Shown here piece after piece: positions 49,654-59,226 of a DNA stretch of 64,000 bases (position 1 is the stretch's first letter; each line of letters opens with the position of its first letter). Made by a program: the position numbers and the translations under genes. The stretch is taken from the NCBI RefSeq assembly GCF_900141985.1, contig NZ_FQZK01000014.1, forward strand, positions 1-64,000, given 5' to 3'. The notes beneath the pieces were generated by a model, which did no database searches, was not told where the DNA came from, and saw only the letters and a list, made by a program, of their open reading frames with translations. The DNA comes from Nocardiopsis flavescens (GTDB lineage: Bacteria; Actinomycetota; Actinomycetes; Streptosporangiales; Streptosporangiaceae).

Positions 49654-50415
49654 TTACGCGCCCGCCTTCACGAAGCGCTCGTAGCCCTCGGCCTCCAGGG
49701 CGTCGGCCAGCTCGGGGCCGCCGGACTCCGCGATGCGCCCGTTCGCGAACACGTGCACGTGGTCGGGCTTCACGTAGTTGAGGATCCGGGTGTAGTGCGT
49801 GATGAGCATGACGCCCAGGTCGTTGTTCTCCTTGGCGCGGTTGACGCCCTCGGAGACGACCTTGAGCGCGTCGACGTCCAGGCCGGAGTCGGTCTCGTCC
49901 AGGATCGCGATCTTGGGCTTGAGCAGCTCCAGCTGGAGGATCTCGTGGCGCTTCTTCTCACCGCCGGAGAAGCCCTCGTTCACGCCGCGGGCGGCGAAGC
50001 CGGAGTCGATGGACAGGTCCTTCATCGCGCCCTGGAGCTCCTTGGAGAACTGCCGGAGCTTGGGCGCCTCGCCGCGCACCGCGGTGACGGAGCTGCGCAG
50101 GAAGTTGGACATGGACACGCCCGGGACCTCGACCGGGTACTGCATGGCCAGGAAGACGCCGGCGCGGGCGCGCTCGTCCACGCTCAGGTCGAGGATGTTC
50201 TCGCCGTCGAGCAGGACCTCGCCCTCGGTGATCTCGTACCGGGGGTGCCCGGCGACGGCGTAGGCCAGGGTGGACTTGCCGGAGCCGTTGGGGCCCATGA
50301 TGGCGTGGGTCTCACCGGAGTTGATGGTGAGGTCGACGCCCTTGAGGATCTCGCGGCGCTCGTCCTCACCGATGAGGACGTCGGCGCGCAGACCGCGGAT
50401 TTCGAACTTCGTCAT
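49654..50415 (-). CDS. sufC: SufC, ATPase of the SufBCD complex
   Basis: 253 residues, ABC-type ATPase. Walker A GPNGSGKS, signature FSGGEKKR, Walker B AILDETDSGLD, and the H-loop ITHY. It energises the SufBCD scaffold, not transport. Follows the Rieske gene by eight bases. Confidence 0.97.
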   Translation of the reverse strand: MTKFEIRGLRADVLIGEDERREILKGVDLTINSGETHAIMGPNGSGKSTLAYAVAGHPRYEITEGEVLLDGENILDLSVDERARAGVFLAMQYPVEVPGVSMSNFLRSSVTAVRGEAPKLRQFSKELQGAMKDLSIDSGFAARGVNEGFSGGEKKRHEILQLELLKPKIAILDETDSGLDVDALKVVSEGVNRAKENNDLGVMLITHYTRILNYVKPDHVHVFANGRIAESGGPELADALEAEGYERFVKAGA

Positions 50416-50423
50416 TTCAAGCC

Positions 50424-50759
50424 TCAGGAATTCTTCTCGTCCAACGAGACGAGCACGTCGTCGCCGTCGATCTTCACGTCATAGGTGGGAACCGGACGGG
50501 TGGCGGGCGGGTTGATCGGCGCCCCCGAGCGGACGTCGAAGCACGAGCCGTGCAGCCAGCACTCGACGGTGCCGTCCTCGACCTCGCCCTCGGAGAGGCG
50601 GACCTCCGCGTGCGAGCACACGTCCCGCAGCGCGAACACCTCGCCCTCGGTCCGGACCAGTGCGATGGGCGTCTCGTCGTCGGTCTCGACCCCGAGGACC
50701 CCCTCCTCGGGGATCTCGCGGAGCTCGGCGACCTTCACCCAGCGACCGGTGTCACTCAT
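50424..50759 (-). CDS. Rieske-type non-haem ferredoxin within the suf operon
   Basis: 111 residues, a small soluble Rieske domain: cluster ligands CSH in DVCSHAEVRL and CWLH in VECWLHGSCFDVRSG (CxH-x16-18-CxxH). It resembles BphF-like ferredoxins that pass electrons to oxygenases. Its start overlaps the sufD stop by eight bases, so it belongs to the operon; it could supply reducing power for assembly, which is inference from position. Confidence 0.92.
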   Translation of the reverse strand: MSDTGRWVKVAELREIPEEGVLGVETDDETPIALVRTEGEVFALRDVCSHAEVRLSEGEVEDGTVECWLHGSCFDVRSGAPINPPATRPVPTYDVKIDGDDVLVSLDEKNS

Positions 50760-51921
50760 GTGCGGCCAGCTTCCGCTCGACCTTGGCCATGATCTCCTCG
50801 GCGAGCCCCTCGACCGGGATGCGGTTGATGAGCTCCAGGAAGTAGCCGCGGATGACCAGGCGGCGGGCCTCGTCCTCCGGAATACCGCGCGAGCGGAGGT
50901 AGAACAGGTGGATGTCGTCGAGGCGTCCGCTGGCGGCGGCGTGGCCGGCGCCCTCCACCTCGCCGGTGAAGATCTCCAGGTTCGGCACCGAGTCCACGCG
51001 GGTGTCGTCGGTGAGCTGGAGGTTGCGGTTGTGCTCGTAGGAGTCCGTGCCGGTGGTGCCCTCGCCGATGATGACGTCGCCGATCCACACACCGTGGGCG
51101 CCCTTGCCGCTCAGCGCGCCCTTGTACTCCACCCGCGAGCGGGTGTTGGAGATGTTGTGGTCGATGAGCGAGCGGTGCTCGTGGTGCTGGCCGTCGCCGG
51201 TGAAGTACAGGCCGTGGAGCTCGGCGTTGCCGCCGCGCCCCTTGTAGGCCACCTTCGGGGACAGCCGGACCAGGTCGCCGCCGAGCGTGACGACGATCGA
51301 CTTGAACGTGGCGTCCTTCTCGACCTGGGCGTTGTGCTGGGTGACGTCGACGGCGTCGCGGTCCCAGTCCTGGAGGCTGACCAGGGTCAGCCGGGCGCCC
51401 TCGCCGAGGTGGACGTCCACGCTGCCCGCGCGCACGCCGGTGCCGGTCTGGTTGAGCACGACGACGGCCTCGGCCAGCGGCTGGACGTCGATCACGAACT
51501 GGTCGTAGCGGGTGCCCCCCTGCGCCTGGCGGTCGATCGTGACCGGGCGCTCCAGGGCGGCGCCCCGGGCGACGGTGACCACCGTGGCCTCCTCGAAGGA
51601 GGAGTAGGCCTGGGCGGTGACGCGGTCGGCGGGCGTGCCGGCGGTGCCCAGACGGGCGTCGCCGCGGCCCACGGTCTCGACGGTGACGCCCTCGGGGGCG
51701 TCGATGTCGAGCCGGTCGGTGCCGTCCGCGACGGCGCTGCCGTCGTGCAGGCCCTTGAGGCGGCGCAGCGGGGTGAACCGCCACTCCTCCTCGCGGCCGC
51801 CCGGGACGGGGAAGTCGTTCACGTCGAACGACCCGTGGGTCGCGAGCTTGGAGAACGGGATTTCCCCGAGGCCGTGGCTGTGGGCCTTGGGTTCGATGCT
51901 GGGGCCGGTCAACTTAACCAA
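50752..51921 (-). CDS. sufD: SufD, Fe-S assembly scaffold subunit
   Basis: 389 residues. Shares the SufB/D beta-helix core with [32 protein letters not shown] (about 215-245) and the C-terminal [27 protein letters not shown]. It pairs with SufB and SufC in the cluster assembly scaffold. Its first codons overlap the sufB stop by eight bases. Confidence 0.96.
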   Translation of the reverse strand: MVKLTGPSIEPKAHSHGLGEIPFSKLATHGSFDVNDFPVPGGREEEWRFTPLRRLKGLHDGSAVADGTDRLDIDAPEGVTVETVGRGDARLGTAGTPADRVTAQAYSSFEEATVVTVARGAALERPVTIDRQAQGGTRYDQFVIDVQPLAEAVVVLNQTGTGVRAGSVDVHLGEGARLTLVSLQDWDRDAVDVTQHNAQVEKDATFKSIVVTLGGDLVRLSPKVAYKGRGGNAELHGLYFTGDGQHHEHRSLIDHNISNTRSRVEYKGALSGKGAHGVWIGDVIIGEGTTGTDSYEHNRNLQLTDDTRVDSVPNLEIFTGEVEGAGHAAASGRLDDIHLFYLRSRGIPEDEARRLVIRGYFLELINRIPVEGLAEEIMAKVERKLAAHE

Positions 51922-53326
51922 CCGCTCCTTCCATCTGAAGCTCGATCAGCCGGTTCAGTTCCAGCGCGTACTCCATGGGCAGCTCGCGCGCGATGGGCTC
52001 GACGAACCCGCGCACGATCATCGCCATGGCCTCGTCCTCGTCCATGCCCCGGCTCATCAGGTAGAAGAGCTGGTCCTCGCTGACCTTGGAGACGGTCGCC
52101 TCGTGCGCGAGCTCGGCGTCGTCCTCGCGCAGGTCGTTGTAGGGGTAGGTGTCCGAGCGGCTGACGGTGTCGATCAGCAGCGCGTCGCACTTGACGGAGG
52201 ACTTGGCGTTGTGGGCGCCCTCCTGCACCTGCACCAGGCCCCGGTAGGAGGCGCGGCCGCCGCCGCGGGCCACCGACTTGGAGATGATGGTGGAGGAGGT
52301 GTTGGGCGCGCAGTGCACCATCTTGGAGCCGGTGTCCTGGTGCTGGCCCTCGCCCGCGAAGGCGATGGACAGGGTCTCGCCCTTGGCGTGCTCGCCCATG
52401 AGGTAGACGGCCGGGTACTTCATGGTCACCTGGGAGCCGATGTTGCCGTCGATCCACTCCATGGTCGCGCCCTCTTCGGCGACGGCGCGCTTGGTGACCA
52501 GGTTGAAGACGTTGTTCGACCAGTTCTGGATGGTCGTGTAGCGGCAGCGGGCATTCTTCTTGACGATGATCTCGACGACCGCGGAGTGCAGCGAGTCCGA
52601 CTTGTAGATCGGCGCGGTGCAGCCCTCGACGTAGTGGACGTAGGCGCCCTCGTCGACGATGATCAGCGTCCGCTCGAACTGGCCCATGTTCTCGGTGTTG
52701 ATCCGGAAGTAGGCCTGGAGCGGGATCTCCACGTGCACGTTCTTGGGAACGTAGATGAAGGAGCCGCCGCTCCACACGGCGGTGTTCAGCGCGGCGAACT
52801 TGTTGTCGCCGGCCGGGATGACCGTGCCGAAGTACTCCTGGAACAGCTCCGGGTGCTCCTTGAGCGCGGTGTCGGTGTCCAGGAAGACGACGCCCTGCTC
52901 CTCCAGGTCCTCGCGGATCTGGTGGTAGACGACCTCGGACTCGTACTGCGCGGCGACACCGGCGACCAGGCGCTGCTTCTCCGCCTCGGGGATGCCCAGC
53001 CTGTCGTAGGTGTTCTTGATGTCCTCGGGCAGTTCCTCCCAGGAGGTGGCCTGCTTCTCCGTGGACCGCACGAAGTACTTGATGTTGTCGAAGTCGATCT
53101 TGGACAGGTCCGCGCCCCAGTTGGGCATGGGCTTCTTGTCGAAGAGCCGGAGGGACTTGAGGCGGAGCTTGGTCATCCACTCCGGCTCGTCCTTCTTGCC
53201 GGAGATGTCGCGGACGACCTCTTCGTTCAGACCGCGGCGGGCCGAGGCACCGGCCTGGTCCGAGTCGGCCCAGCCGTACTCATAGTTGCCGATCCCTTCG
53301 AGTTCGGGATGCGCGATAGACGTCAT
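51914..53326 (-). CDS. sufB: SufB, Fe-S assembly scaffold subunit
   Basis: 470 residues. Typical start [20 protein letters not shown], and the core [24 protein letters not shown] and [25 protein letters not shown]. Builds nascent [4Fe-4S]/[2Fe-2S] clusters with SufC and SufD. ATG 53326 has GGAGGAG upstream. The frame is open upstream into the gap, but the family start is clear. No intein is present, unlike in M. tuberculosis SufB. Confidence 0.97.
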   Translation of the reverse strand: MTSIAHPELEGIGNYEYGWADSDQAGASARRGLNEEVVRDISGKKDEPEWMTKLRLKSLRLFDKKPMPNWGADLSKIDFDNIKYFVRSTEKQATSWEELPEDIKNTYDRLGIPEAEKQRLVAGVAAQYESEVVYHQIREDLEEQGVVFLDTDTALKEHPELFQEYFGTVIPAGDNKFAALNTAVWSGGSFIYVPKNVHVEIPLQAYFRINTENMGQFERTLIIVDEGAYVHYVEGCTAPIYKSDSLHSAVVEIIVKKNARCRYTTIQNWSNNVFNLVTKRAVAEEGATMEWIDGNIGSQVTMKYPAVYLMGEHAKGETLSIAFAGEGQHQDTGSKMVHCAPNTSSTIISKSVARGGGRASYRGLVQVQEGAHNAKSSVKCDALLIDTVSRSDTYPYNDLREDDAELAHEATVSKVSEDQLFYLMSRGMDEDEAMAMIVRGFVEPIARELPMEYALELNRLIELQMEGAVG

Positions 53327-53354
53327 GCGCGGACTCCTCCTGGACTCAGACGTC

Positions 53355-54128
53355 CTAGTGGTGTTGCGATCCTCCGCCCGCCGTGCGGCGGGCGCTGGTG
53401 GTGGCGGGGGCGTGGCCGCCCCCGTCCGCCCCGTCGTCACCCCTGGGGGTGACGTGCGTGGTGCACACACCGTCGCCGTGGGCGATGGTGGCCAACCTGC
53501 GCACCGGGGTGCCCAGAAGCCGTGCGAAGGCCTCGATCTCGGCTTCGCAGAGTTGCGGGAACTCGGCTGCCACGTGGGCGACGGGGCAGTGGTGCTGGCA
53601 CAGCTGGTCGCCGCCGCCGGGGGCCGGGGCCCGACCGGCGGTGGCGGCGTAACCGTCGTTGGACAGGGCCTCGGCCAGCAGCCGGACGCGCTGTTCGGGT
53701 GGAACGGCGTCGAGCAGCGGCTTGTAGCGCCTCTCCAGGTCGGCGACCTGACTGCGGGCGAAATCGCCGACGGCCCCGGGACCGGCGGTCTCCGCCAGGA
53801 AGCGGAGCGCGCTGGTGGCGAGGTCGTCGTAGGCGTGGACGAAGGCGTCGCGGCCGGCCTCGGTGATGGCGAAGACGCGGGCGGGACGGCCCCTGCCGCG
53901 CCTGCCGCCCTGGGGCCGGGCGTCGCGGGCCTCGACCATGCCCTCGCCGGTCAGGTTGTCGAGGTGGCGGCGGATCGCCGCCGGGGTCAGACCGAGCCGC
54001 TCCCCTAGAGCGGAGGCGGTGATCGGCCCCTGCTCCAGGATGAGCCGCGCCACGCGCGCGCGGGTACCGGTCTCGGCCCCGCGCTCGGGCCCGGCCAGGG
54101 GACGGGGTACGTTGGCGGCCTCGGGCAC
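53355..54128 (-). CDS. sufR: SufR, Fe-S cluster-sensing repressor of the suf operon
   Basis: 257 residues from the GTG at 54128 (ribosome site GGAGGGGAGGGG). An N-terminal winged helix ([30 protein letters not shown]) precedes a C-terminal cluster domain whose cysteines lie in [23 protein letters not shown] and GVCTTHV, the SufR ligand arrangement. The holo-protein represses suf when clusters are sufficient. It starts the operon, 28 bases before sufB. An upstream ATG at 54173 would add 15 residues. Confidence 0.93.
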   Translation of the reverse strand: MPEAANVPRPLAGPERGAETGTRARVARLILEQGPITASALGERLGLTPAAIRRHLDNLTGEGMVEARDARPQGGRRGRGRPARVFAITEAGRDAFVHAYDDLATSALRFLAETAGPGAVGDFARSQVADLERRYKPLLDAVPPEQRVRLLAEALSNDGYAATAGRAPAPGGGDQLCQHHCPVAHVAAEFPQLCEAEIEAFARLLGTPVRRLATIAHGDGVCTTHVTPRGDDGADGGGHAPATTSARRTAGGGSQHH

Positions 54129-54446
54129 GGCGATCCCCTCCCCTCCGGATGCGGCTCCTGGTTTAGACAACATCAGTGTGGCGTAAATCAGTCCACCCTG
54201 GCAAACCCGCTTTCATGCGCTTGATCACGAAGGCCAGGCTTGCCTAACTGGGAGTTCACCGACCGGAAACCTCGTGCGGATATGCGCAGGTCATCCCACC
54301 TTCTGTCGATTGTCCCGCATGCCGAGATCCACATCCCATCATGCGGACGGCGCGCGGATCCCCCGCGCGGCGCCGACCCGAGCTCCCCCGCCCGTGCGCG
54401 CGGGGCGGTGAAGGGCCTCGCGCGGGCGCACGTAGACTCTGGGCCC
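54129..54446. other. Divergent promoter region between sufR and the ABC exporter
   Basis: About 318 bases, less GC-rich than the flanks. Contains a short dyad AGGC-TT-GCCT (54236-54245), whose minus strand TTAGGCAAGCCT resembles one half of an iron box (13 of 19 positions at best), and a TTTACG-N16-TAAACC pair on the minus strand for sufR. Neither is strong. Confidence 0.4.
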
Positions 54447-54447
54447 A
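54433..54447 (+). promoter_or_regulatory. Leaderless promoter of the ABC exporter operon
   Basis: -10 TAGACT at 54433-54438, eight bases before the ATG at 54447; no ribosome site precedes this ATG. Confidence 0.6.
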
Positions 54448-55391
54448 TGGACACAGCCGCCGTCGAGGTCGTCGACCTGGTCAAGCGCTACGGCGCCACC
54501 ACCGCCGTCTCCGGCCTCACCTTCCGGGCGCGCCGGGGTGCGGTGACCGCCCTGCTCGGGCCCAACGGCGCGGGCAAGACCAGCACCATCGAGGTCTGCG
54601 AGGGCTTCCGCCGCGCCGACGGCGGCAGCGTGCGGGTGCTGGGCCTGGACCCGGCCGCCGACGCCGCGGCCCTCAAGCCGCGGGTCGGTGTCATGCCCCA
54701 GTCCGGCGGGGTGCCCACCGGGGCCCGCGCCGCCGAGTGGCTGCGCCTGATGGCCTCCTTCCACGCCACCCCCGTACCGCCGGACCTGCTGCTGGAGCGC
54801 ATGGGCCTGACCTCGGTCTCGCGGACCCCGTTCCGCCGCCTGTCCGGCGGCCAGCAGCAGCGCCTGTCGCTGGCCTGCGCCGTGGTCGGCCGACCCGAGC
54901 TGGTCTTCCTCGACGAGCCCACCGCGGGCCTGGACCCCCAGGCCCGGATGGCGACCTGGGACCTGGTCGCCGAGCTGCGCGAGGCGGGCGCGGCCGTCAT
55001 CCTCACCACGCACCACATGGAGGAGGCAGAGCGCCTCGCCGACCACGTGGTCATCATCGACCGCGGCGCCGTCGTGGCCGAGGGGACCCCCGCCGACCTG
55101 GCCGGGGGCCGCCGCGAGGTCTGCTTCTCCACCGCGGCCCCCGTCGACACCGGTGCCCTGCGCGACGCCCTGCCCGCCGGAAGCCGGATCTCCTCCGCGC
55201 GCGGCGCGGGGGGCCGCCACGAGTACGTGATCGGCACCGACGACCCCGCGGCGCTGGGCCCGGAGTTCCTCGCCACGGTGACCGCCTGGTGCGCGTCCGC
55301 CGGCGTCCTTGCCGAGGACCTGCGGGTGCGGCGGCGTACCCTCGAAGACGTCTTCCTCGAACTCACCGGCCGGGAACTGCGCGAATCATGA
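54447..55391 (+). CDS. ABC exporter, ATP-binding subunit
   Basis: 314 residues. Walker A GPNGAGKTS, Q-loop, signature LSGGQQQRLS, Walker B LVFLDEPTAGLD and H-loop TTHHMEEAE. The CcmA/DrrA-like type-2 exporter subfamily is indicated by length and an extended C-terminal domain ending LEDVFLELTGREL. Its stop overlaps the permease start (ATGA). In M. tuberculosis the related pair Rv1458c/Rv1457c lies between ctaA (Rv1456c) and sufR (Rv1460), so this is the conserved neighbour of suf. Confidence 0.93.
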   Translation: MDTAAVEVVDLVKRYGATTAVSGLTFRARRGAVTALLGPNGAGKTSTIEVCEGFRRADGGSVRVLGLDPAADAAALKPRVGVMPQSGGVPTGARAAEWLRLMASFHATPVPPDLLLERMGLTSVSRTPFRRLSGGQQQRLSLACAVVGRPELVFLDEPTAGLDPQARMATWDLVAELREAGAAVILTTHHMEEAERLADHVVIIDRGAVVAEGTPADLAGGRREVCFSTAAPVDTGALRDALPAGSRISSARGAGGRHEYVIGTDDPAALGPEFLATVTAWCASAGVLAEDLRVRRRTLEDVFLELTGRELRES

Positions 55392-56224
55392 GCGAGCACA
55401 CCTCCAGCACCACGGCGCCCGCGCCGTCCGCCGCGCGTCGGGCCGACGGCGGCGCCTCACCGTTCGCCCCCGCGCCCGGGGCCGCGCCCCTGTGGCGGAT
55501 GGTCGCCGCGCAGGCCGGGATGGAACTGCGGATCATGCTGCGCCACGGCGAGCAGTTCCTGCTGACGATGGTCATCCCCGTGCTGCTGCTGGTCGGGTTC
55601 AGCCTCACCTCCGTGCTGGACGTGGGCGAGGGCCCCCGGGTGGACGCGCTCACCCCGGGCGTGCTCGCGCTGGCGGTCATGTCGACGTCGTTCACCGGGC
55701 TGGCCATCGGCACCGGGTTCGAGCGCCGCTACGGCGTGCTCAAGCGGCTGGGCGCCACCCCGCTGTCCCGGTTCGGGCTGCTGGCCGCCAAGACGCTGGC
55801 GGTGCTGGGCGTGCAGGCGATCCAGATCGCGGTGCTGTGCGCGGTGGCGCTGGCGCTGGGCTGGTCCCCCGCGCCGTCGGCGGCCGGGGTGGCCGCGGCG
55901 GCCGCCCTGGTGCTGCTGGCGACCGCCGCGTTCAGCTCGCTGGCGCTGTTGATGGCGGGGACGCTGCGGGCCGAGGCCACGCTGGCCGGCGCCAACCTGG
56001 TCTACGTCCTGCTGCTGGGGCTGGGCGGGGTGCTCTTCCCCGTCAGCGCGTTCCCCGGCCCGCTGGAGGCGGTGTCGTCGGTGCTGCCGATCACCGCGCT
56101 GGGCGAGGGCCTGCGGGCGGTGCTGGCGGACGGCTCCCTCCCGCCCCTGGCAGCGTTCGCGGTGCCTCTGGTGTGGGCGGTCGTCGGCGGAGCGCTGGCC
56201 GCACGCCTCTTCCGCTGGGAGTGA
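55388..56224 (+). CDS. ABC-2-type exporter permease
   Basis: 278 residues with six hydrophobic segments, from FLLTMVIPVLLLVGFSL to FAVPLVWAVVGGALAARLF. ABC-2 pattern with the FTGLAIGTGFERRYGVLKRLGATPLSR loop and the GVLFPVSAFPGPL amphipathic turn before the last helices. Substrate unknown. Its last 223 bases are antisense to the 3' part of the convergent MFS gene. Confidence 0.92.
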   Translation: MSEHTSSTTAPAPSAARRADGGASPFAPAPGAAPLWRMVAAQAGMELRIMLRHGEQFLLTMVIPVLLLVGFSLTSVLDVGEGPRVDALTPGVLALAVMSTSFTGLAIGTGFERRYGVLKRLGATPLSRFGLLAAKTLAVLGVQAIQIAVLCAVALALGWSPAPSAAGVAAAAALVLLATAAFSSLALLMAGTLRAEATLAGANLVYVLLLGLGGVLFPVSAFPGPLEAVSSVLPITALGEGLRAVLADGSLPPLAAFAVPLVWAVVGGALAARLFRWE

Positions 56225-57408
56225 GCGGCCCCGGCGACGGCCAGGGGCACGGCCAGCAGGGGCAGCGCGGCGACCAGGTACCCCTGCGCGGGCGCGACGA
56301 GGGTGACGAGCACACCCGCCGCCGCCCCTCCCGCCGAGGACCCGGCGTTGAAGGCGGTGTTGACCCAGGTGCCCGCCCGGGTGGCGGCACCGGGGCCCGC
56401 CGCCCCGTCGGCCGCCAGGTAGGCGGTGGTGATCGCCGGGGTGGCCAGGGCCCCCGCGGCGAAGAGCACCGCACACAGCACCACGGGGCCGGGGGCCGCC
56501 GCGGCCAGGGCCGTGGCCGCCCCGACGCCGAGGCCGAGGCCGACGAGGCGGGTGACGGGGCGCCGCCGCCACAGCACCGCGCCGTAGGCGAGGCCGCCCA
56601 GGACCCCGCCCGCGGTCTGGACGGCCTCGAACCACACCAGCAGGCCCGCGTCGCCGTGCCGTTCGGCGAAGGCGACGTGGACGAGGGCCGCCGATCCCAG
56701 GCACAGCCCCAGCGCCGCCGACAGCGACATCGCGGGCAGCAGGGCCCGGAGCGGAACCGGTCCGCCGCCCGCGGCTCCGGCGGGCTCGCGCGGCGGCAGC
56801 GCCCGGGCCCAGGGCGCGCCCGCCAGCAGCAGGGAGCCGCACACCAGGACGAGGCCGGCGCCGGCCAGGCCGGCCGCGGGCGGCGCGAACGGCAGCAGGG
56901 CCGCGAGCAGCAGCGGCCCCGCGAGGAAGACGGCCTCCTCCACGACGGAGTCCAGGCTGTAGGCCCGTCGGCGCAGGTCGTCGCGGTCGTGGAAGAGGCG
57001 GCTCCACAGGGTGCGGGTGACCGGCCCCAGCGGCGGGACCGCCGCGCCGACCAGGGCCGGCAGGACGATGAGGGACCAGGCGGGCGGGTCCGGGCGCCAG
57101 GTCAGCCAGGCCAGGGCGAGCAGGCCCGACGCGGCCAGTGCCGCCATCGGGACCAGGGTGCGGGGCAGGCCGTGGCGGTCGATGAGGCGGGCACGGGCGG
57201 GTGCCAGGACGGTGGCGGTGGCGCCGTAGGCGGCGGTGGCCGCGCCGACCACCGCGTAGGAGTCGGCCGCGGCGGTGACGGACAGGACCAGGGCGGGGCC
57301 GAGCAGGCCGAAGGAGAGGCGGCCGAGCATGGCGGGCACAAAGAAGCGGACCGCTCCGGGCGTGCGCAGGACGGCACGGTAGGAGTCGGCCCCGCGGGGC
57401 GGTGGCAT
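56002..57408 (-). CDS. MFS transporter with unusual C-terminal tail
   Basis: 468 residues; twelve predicted hydrophobic segments in the first ~395 (for example FFVPAMLGRLSFGLLGPALVL, and the last LPLLAVPLAVAG). The MFS loop motif appears as ARARLIDRHGLPRTLV. After the last helix the frame runs on for ~75 hydrophilic residues (SQRKRRAASAPP to PSPSSRT) that lie antisense to the ABC permease end, so the natural stop seems to have been lost or never existed. Substrate unknown. ATG has a weak upstream site. Divergent from the IMPase-like gene. Confidence 0.82.
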   Translation of the reverse strand: MPPPRGADSYRAVLRTPGAVRFFVPAMLGRLSFGLLGPALVLSVTAAADSYAVVGAATAAYGATATVLAPARARLIDRHGLPRTLVPMAALAASGLLALAWLTWRPDPPAWSLIVLPALVGAAVPPLGPVTRTLWSRLFHDRDDLRRRAYSLDSVVEEAVFLAGPLLLAALLPFAPPAAGLAGAGLVLVCGSLLLAGAPWARALPPREPAGAAGGGPVPLRALLPAMSLSAALGLCLGSAALVHVAFAERHGDAGLLVWFEAVQTAGGVLGGLAYGAVLWRRRPVTRLVGLGLGVGAATALAAAAPGPVVLCAVLFAAGALATPAITTAYLAADGAAGPGAATRAGTWVNTAFNAGSSAGGAAAGVLVTLVAPAQGYLVAALPLLAVPLAVAGAAHSQRKRRAASAPPTTAHTRGTANAARGGREPSASTARRPSPSAVIGSTDDTASSGPGNALTGKSTPPSPSSRT

Positions 57409-57560
57409 GGGGTGTTCCCTCGGGCGGCGGCGCGCGGGCGCCGCGGACGTGCACGGACACCGGAGGAGCCGCGGGCGCGGAGGGCGCGGCGGCTCGGTGT
57501 CGGTCTACGCACGGAGGTCGAACACGGGCCCAGGGTATCAGGCGTGTCCGGGCCCGGTCC

Positions 57561-57574
57561 TAGGATGACGGGCA
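57561..57574 (+). promoter_or_regulatory. Leaderless promoter of the IMPase-like gene
   Basis: -10 TAGGAT (57561-57566) with the ATG at 57574 seven bases later. The same TAGGATGAC context occurs before the RhtA-like gene. Confidence 0.65.
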
Positions 57575-58377
57575 TGATCGACATGGACGCGGTGACCGCA
57601 ATCCTGCGCGACGTGGCCCGCGAGGTGGTCCTGCCCCGGGCGCGTTCGCTCTCCGAGGGCGAGGTCATGGAGAAGGCCCCGGGCGACCTGGTCACCGTCG
57701 TCGACCAGGAGGCCGAGCGGATCCTCACCGCGCGGCTGCGGGAGCTGGTGGACGCACCGGTGGTGGGCGAGGAGGCCGTCGCCGCGGACCCCTCCCTGGT
57801 GAAGGTGCTGCGCACCGAGCCGGTGGCCTGGGTGGTGGACCCGCTGGACGGGACCCGCAACTTCGTCGAGGGCCGCCGCGAATACGGGGTGATGGCGGCG
57901 CTGGTGCGCGACGGGGAGACCGTCGCGGGGTGGATCCTCCAGCCCGAGTGGGACCGCGCGTACGCCGCCGAGCGCGGGTCGGGCGCCTGGCGCGACGGGG
58001 TGCGGCTGCGCCGCGACCCGGCGCCGACCGACCCCGGGAAGATGCGCGGCTCGGTGCTCTCCCGCTTCCTGGACCCGCGGGCGAGGCGGCACGCGGAGGC
58101 CGCGGTGCCGCGGTTCGCCGAGGTGGGGGCGGGCTCGCACTGCTCCGCCGTCGACTACCCCCTGGTGTGCGAGGGCGCTCAGGACTTCCTGCTGTACCAC
58201 CGGACCCTGCCCTGGGACCACGCTCCGGGCACGCTGCTGCTGACCGAGGCGGGCGCGGTGGCGCGGCGGCCCGACGGGGAGCCCTACCGGCCCGGCCGGG
58301 GGCAGGACGCGGTGGGGCTGCTCAACGCCGCCGACGAGGCGTGCTGGAAGACCGTGCGCGACCTGCTGCTGCTCTGA
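57574..58377 (+). CDS. Inositol-monophosphatase-family phosphatase
   Basis: 267 residues. Metal sites DLVTVVDQEAE, GEEA and WVVDPLDGTRNF, with the last site LPWDHAPGTLLLTEAGA; these match the Mg-dependent, Li-sensitive IMPase superfamily. Substrate could be inositol phosphate, histidinol phosphate or fructose bisphosphate. The start is defined by the leaderless promoter. An ATG nine bases upstream is also in frame. Confidence 0.92.
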   Translation: MIDMDAVTAILRDVAREVVLPRARSLSEGEVMEKAPGDLVTVVDQEAERILTARLRELVDAPVVGEEAVAADPSLVKVLRTEPVAWVVDPLDGTRNFVEGRREYGVMAALVRDGETVAGWILQPEWDRAYAAERGSGAWRDGVRLRRDPAPTDPGKMRGSVLSRFLDPRARRHAEAAVPRFAEVGAGSHCSAVDYPLVCEGAQDFLLYHRTLPWDHAPGTLLLTEAGAVARRPDGEPYRPGRGQDAVGLLNAADEACWKTVRDLLLL

Positions 58378-58399
58378 GCCCGGCCGGCCGGGGCCGCGC

Positions 58400-59098
58400 T
58401 CAGCCCCCGGGGACCAGCCGCCACTGCTGGAAGGCGTGCCCGCCGTCGGGCGCCTGGATCACGGGCGTGCCGTTGTCGGGGGACCCTCCCTGCCCCTCCA
58501 GGGCCTGGCCGGTGGCCCGGTTGACCAGGCGGACGGTGCCGCCGCCCGCGTCGACGACGGTCCAGTGCTGGTTGCTCGCCCCGGTGCTGGTGAGCAGGGT
58601 GGCCACGGGCGGCGCGGCGCCGTCGGTGGGGACTTCGAGGACCTTGCCGCTGGCCACGCCCTCGACGGCGTAGAACCCCTCCTCGACCGGGACGAACCGC
58701 CACCGCTGGTTGTCCTGGTCGTTGCGGTCCCACAGGTGGACGGGGGCGCCGTTGTGGGTGGCGGCCTGGGCGACGTCGAGGAAGCGGTCGCCGTGCACGT
58801 TCTGGAGGAGGTAGACGGCCTCGGGGTCGATGCCGGCGGGGTGGGTCGGCTCCTCCGAGGGCTCCGGGGAGGGCTCGGGGGTCTCCTCAGGTTCCGGCGC
58901 GCCCGGCTGGACCAGCACCCCCGAGACCGCGACGACCCCCTCGTCGGCCTGCGCGCCGCTGGTGGTGAACAGCCCGCCCACGTAGCCGAGCATGGCGGCG
59001 ACGAGGACGAGGGCGGTCGCACCGGCGAGGACCGGCCACTGGGGGACGTACCGTTCCGTTGCTGCTCGGGGGGCGGCGCGGCGGCGGGATCGGGACAT
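58400..59098 (-). CDS. Membrane-anchored ricin-type beta-trefoil lectin protein
   Basis: 232 residues. A basic N-terminus (RSRRRAAPR), one TM helix (VLAGATALVLVAAMLGYVGGL), then a Glu/Pro-rich linker (PEPEETPEPSPEPSEEPTHP) and a single RICIN domain of ~130 residues with three QxW-type repeats (DNQRWRF, SNQHWTV, FQQWRLV). It should expose a sugar-binding domain outside the cell. No catalytic domain is attached, which is unusual for actinobacterial ricin-lectin proteins. Confidence 0.88.
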   Translation of the reverse strand: MSRSRRRAAPRAATERYVPQWPVLAGATALVLVAAMLGYVGGLFTTSGAQADEGVVAVSGVLVQPGAPEPEETPEPSPEPSEEPTHPAGIDPEAVYLLQNVHGDRFLDVAQAATHNGAPVHLWDRNDQDNQRWRFVPVEEGFYAVEGVASGKVLEVPTDGAAPPVATLLTSTGASNQHWTVVDAGGGTVRLVNRATGQALEGQGGSPDNGTPVIQAPDGGHAFQQWRLVPGG

Positions 59099-59213
59099 GG
59101 GAACAGGGCTCCAGTGGGCTCACGGGGTACGGTCCACCCAGGAAGCATGCCATACCGTTTCGCACCCTTTACTCGGGTTCCCCCTGGAAATCCGGCACCC
59201 GGCGCCCGCTCGA

Positions 59214-59226
59214 TAGGGTCCCCGCA
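59214..59226 (+). promoter_or_regulatory. Leaderless promoter of the small membrane protein gene
   Basis: -10 TAGGGT (59214-59219) with the ATG at 59226 seven bases later and no ribosome site. Confidence 0.55.
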
